Positions 62,620 through 64,000 of a DNA stretch of 64,000 bases are shown here, piece by piece (position 1 is the first letter of the stretch; every line of letters begins with the position of its first letter). This DNA is from Skermanella aerolata KACC 11604 (GTDB lineage Bacteria; Pseudomonadota; Alphaproteobacteria; Azospirillales; Azospirillaceae). Below the pieces are notes generated by a model that did no database searches, was not told the DNA's origin, and was given only the letters and a program-made list of their open reading frames with translations. The position numbers and the translations under genes are program-made. The stretch covers positions 62,001 through 126,000 of the forward strand of contig NZ_AVFK01000011.1 of NCBI RefSeq assembly GCF_000936425.1. The letters are read 5' to 3'.

Positions 62620-63330
62620 ATGCCCGAACCCGATACCTCGATGTTCAAGCTCGATCCCGCGCCGAAGGTCATCACCTTCGATTGCTATGGCACTCTTGTG
62701 GAGTGGTACGAGGTGCTTCTGCGCGAGATCGGCGCGACGCTGGCGAAGCACGACGCGAGCGGCGCAAATGCATCCGCGATCCTCGACAGCTTCTCCGCGC
62801 AGGGGCGACGCCTGACGGCGGAGAGACCGCACCGCCTCTACAAAGACATCCTGCGCATCGGCTTTGCCGCTGCGTTCGGCGAACATGGCCTGAACCCGAG
62901 CGCGGACGAGATCGAGCGCATCGCGTCGTCACCCATGACGATGGGTCCGCACCCCGAGGTCCCGGATGTCCTGCGGCGACTGCGCGAGCGCTACAAGCTG
63001 GCGATCTTCACGAACTCCGACGACGATCTTATCGCGCCGACCGTGGCGCGCATCGGCGTGCCTTTCGACTACGTCATTACCGCCGAACAGGCGCAGGCCT
63101 ACAAGCCATCGCGACAACTCTTCGAGTACGCCTACCGCACGATGGGCGTGACGCCGGACGAGACGGTGCATGTGGCGATGGGCATGTACTGGGACATGAA
63201 GGCCCGTCATGAACTGGGTCTACGCGGCATCTGGGTGAACAGGCGGGGTGAGGCCGGCAATCCGGACTGGCTGCCCTATGCGGAGGTGTCGGACTTGGAT
63301 GGAGCGGCCGCATTGCTCTTGCCGCCCTGA
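62620..63330 (+). CDS. Haloacid dehalogenase type II-like HAD hydrolase
   Basis: 236 aa from ATG 62620 (TTG 62617 is also in frame). HAD motif I VITFDCYGTLVEWYEVLL with nucleophile Asp, motif II FTNSDDDLI, Lys in AYKPSRQLFEYAYR and motif III MGMYWDMKARHELGLRGIWV. The pattern fits (S)-2-haloacid dehalogenase-like proteins, though many relatives act on phosphates. Follows the isochorismatase-like gene after a 233 bp gap with an inverted repeat. Confidence 0.85.
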   Translation: MPEPDTSMFKLDPAPKVITFDCYGTLVEWYEVLLREIGATLAKHDASGANASAILDSFSAQGRRLTAERPHRLYKDILRIGFAAAFGEHGLNPSADEIERIASSPMTMGPHPEVPDVLRRLRERYKLAIFTNSDDDLIAPTVARIGVPFDYVITAEQAQAYKPSRQLFEYAYRTMGVTPDETVHVAMGMYWDMKARHELGLRGIWVNRRGEAGNPDWLPYAEVSDLDGAAALLLPP

Positions 63331-63372
63331 CGCCGACTTGGCGCGGCGCCTGTTCCGCTCTGGCGCTATCTT

Positions 63373-63500
63373 ATACCAAGGGCCGAAGACATTGACCTGC
63401 CGGGACAATGTTTGTTGGGCCACGGCCCAACCTACAGGCTCCTGTCTCGTGGGTTGGGCCATGGCCCAACACTTCCGGAACGCAGGTCAAATTCTTCGGC
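63373..63500. mobile_element. MITE-like palindromic element, second copy
   Basis: Left terminal repeat ATACCAAGGGCCGAAGA, core hairpin with arms containing TTGGGCCACGGCCCAA and TTGGGCCATGGCCCAA, and right end with GGTCAAATTCTTCGGC. The last bases of the right terminal repeat seen at 60574 are missing here, 3 bp from the stop of the next gene. Confidence 0.7.
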
Positions 63501-63503
63501 CAG

Positions 63504-64000
63504 TCATCCCTCCCAGACCATCGCCGGAACGGCAGCCCTGAACCGTGCGGGCTCGATCCCATGGTCGGCCAAAGCGGCGCTCAGCCGCCGGGCCGGCTCA
63601 TCGCGTCCCTCGTCGGTGAGCTGGAACGTGCCCCAGTGTATTCCCAGGGCATGCCGCGCCTCGAGATCGAGCAGAATTTGCACGGCTCCGTCAGGGTCGC
63701 AATGCTGGGCGGACATGAACCACTCGGGCGCGTAGGCGCCGATCGGAAGCAGGGCCAGGTCAGGCCGTCCGTAGCGTTCTCGCATGTTCCGGAAGATGCG
63801 GCCGCTGCCATAGCCGCTGTCGCCTGCGAAGTAGATCAGCCCGACGGGCGTCCGAATCATGAAGCCGCACCACAGCGCCATCCGGCGATCGCTTGGCCGG
63901 CGCGACGACCAGTGGTTGGCGGGTACGATGTGAGCCTCGGCGCCTTCTCCGATCCCAATCCGGTCTCCCCAGTCGCCGCTGACGACCTGGGCCGTGCGGA
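63504..64000 (-). CDS. MBL-fold metal-dependent hydrolase (NAPE-PLD/UlaG-like), 5' partial
   Basis: The frame is open to the right window edge; the visible part is the C-terminal 165 residues. PANHWSSRRPSDRRMALWCG, YFAGDSGYGSGRIFRNMRER, LLPIGAYAPEWFMS and HALGIHWGTFQLTDEGRDEP match the NAPE-hydrolysing phospholipase D-like branch, with metal ligands His, Asp and His. The ATG at 63881 is internal. The product would hydrolyse phosphodiester or related bonds; cellular role unknown. Confidence 0.88.
   Translation of the reverse strand, partial: RTAQVVSGDWGDRIGIGEGAEAHIVPANHWSSRRPSDRRMALWCGFMIRTPVGLIYFAGDSGYGSGRIFRNMRERYGRPDLALLPIGAYAPEWFMSAQHCDPDGAVQILLDLEARHALGIHWGTFQLTDEGRDEPARRLSAALADHGIEPARFRAAVPAMVWEG

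Overview
The window is GC-rich, densely coded DNA. Gene content (poly-3-hydroxybutyrate synthesis, homodimeric-type pyruvate dehydrogenase, NnrU, aa3-type oxidase, an iteron plasmid-type origin beside housekeeping-like genes) suggests a free-living alphaproteobacterium of the Rhodospirillales/Azospirillaceae kind (Azospirillum or Skermanella-like). This placement is inference from gene content and protein style. An iteron array, a large inverted repeat and a Rep-like gene at 50.4-52.2 kb suggest a secondary replicon (chromid or megaplasmid) rather than the main chromosome.

Layout. 0-2 kb: 3' part of a hybrid sensor kinase. 2.1-7.5 kb: operon for an NMT1-type ABC importer, a nitrilase-superfamily hydrolase and a metal-dependent amidohydrolase, preceded by a consensus-like sigma54 promoter. 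7.6-8.8 kb: sugar transferase and two tiny genes. 9.0-17.4 kb (minus strand): a complete Nit1C-type cluster (MSMEG_0572 protein, nitrilase, radical SAM, GNAT, AIR-synthase-like, glycosyltransferase, MSMEG_0570 protein, flavoprotein), extended by a Pnap_2097/LnmK-like gene and a TRAFs-binding/TPR-like gene. It also has a sigma54 promoter and is divergent from a MocR-type regulator. The two sigma54 operons converge and look like a nitrogen-limitation island for nitriles, cyanide or related compounds.

19.6-34 kb (plus strand): pyruvate dehydrogenase E1, E2 and E3 (E3 carries two lipoyl domains), NADP-malic enzyme, DctA, NDH-2, PhaB and PhaC, in effect a path from imported malate to PHB. 34-38.6 kb: small secreted protein, two alpha/beta hydrolases, an antitoxin-like pair without a visible toxin, and a YsnF/AvaK stress protein. 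38.6-45.4 kb: histidine utilisation genes hutC-hutF and, divergently, hutI-hutG-hutU plus a DUF1989 gene, with a HutC-type palindrome between them; hutH is absent. 45.4-48.8 kb: NRAMP-like transporter lacking the family metal motif, nnrU with a DNR/NnrR-type box, a Crp/Fnr regulator and a small conserved protein.

48.8-52.2 kb: replication region with two overlapping minus-strand genes, operator palindrome, terminator, six 21-22 bp iterons, 26 bp inverted repeat and the rep-like gene. 52.2-56.6 kb: aa3-type cytochrome c oxidase operon with two subunit III-like genes. 56.8-64 kb: serine hydrolase, sugar-acid dehydratase, LysR with divergent isochorismatase-like hydrolase, haloacid dehalogenase-like protein and the 3' end of an MBL-fold hydrolase. 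A MITE-like palindromic element occurs at 60.4 and 63.4 kb, with a degraded copy at 25.8 kb. No rRNA, tRNA, CRISPR array or intact insertion sequence was seen.
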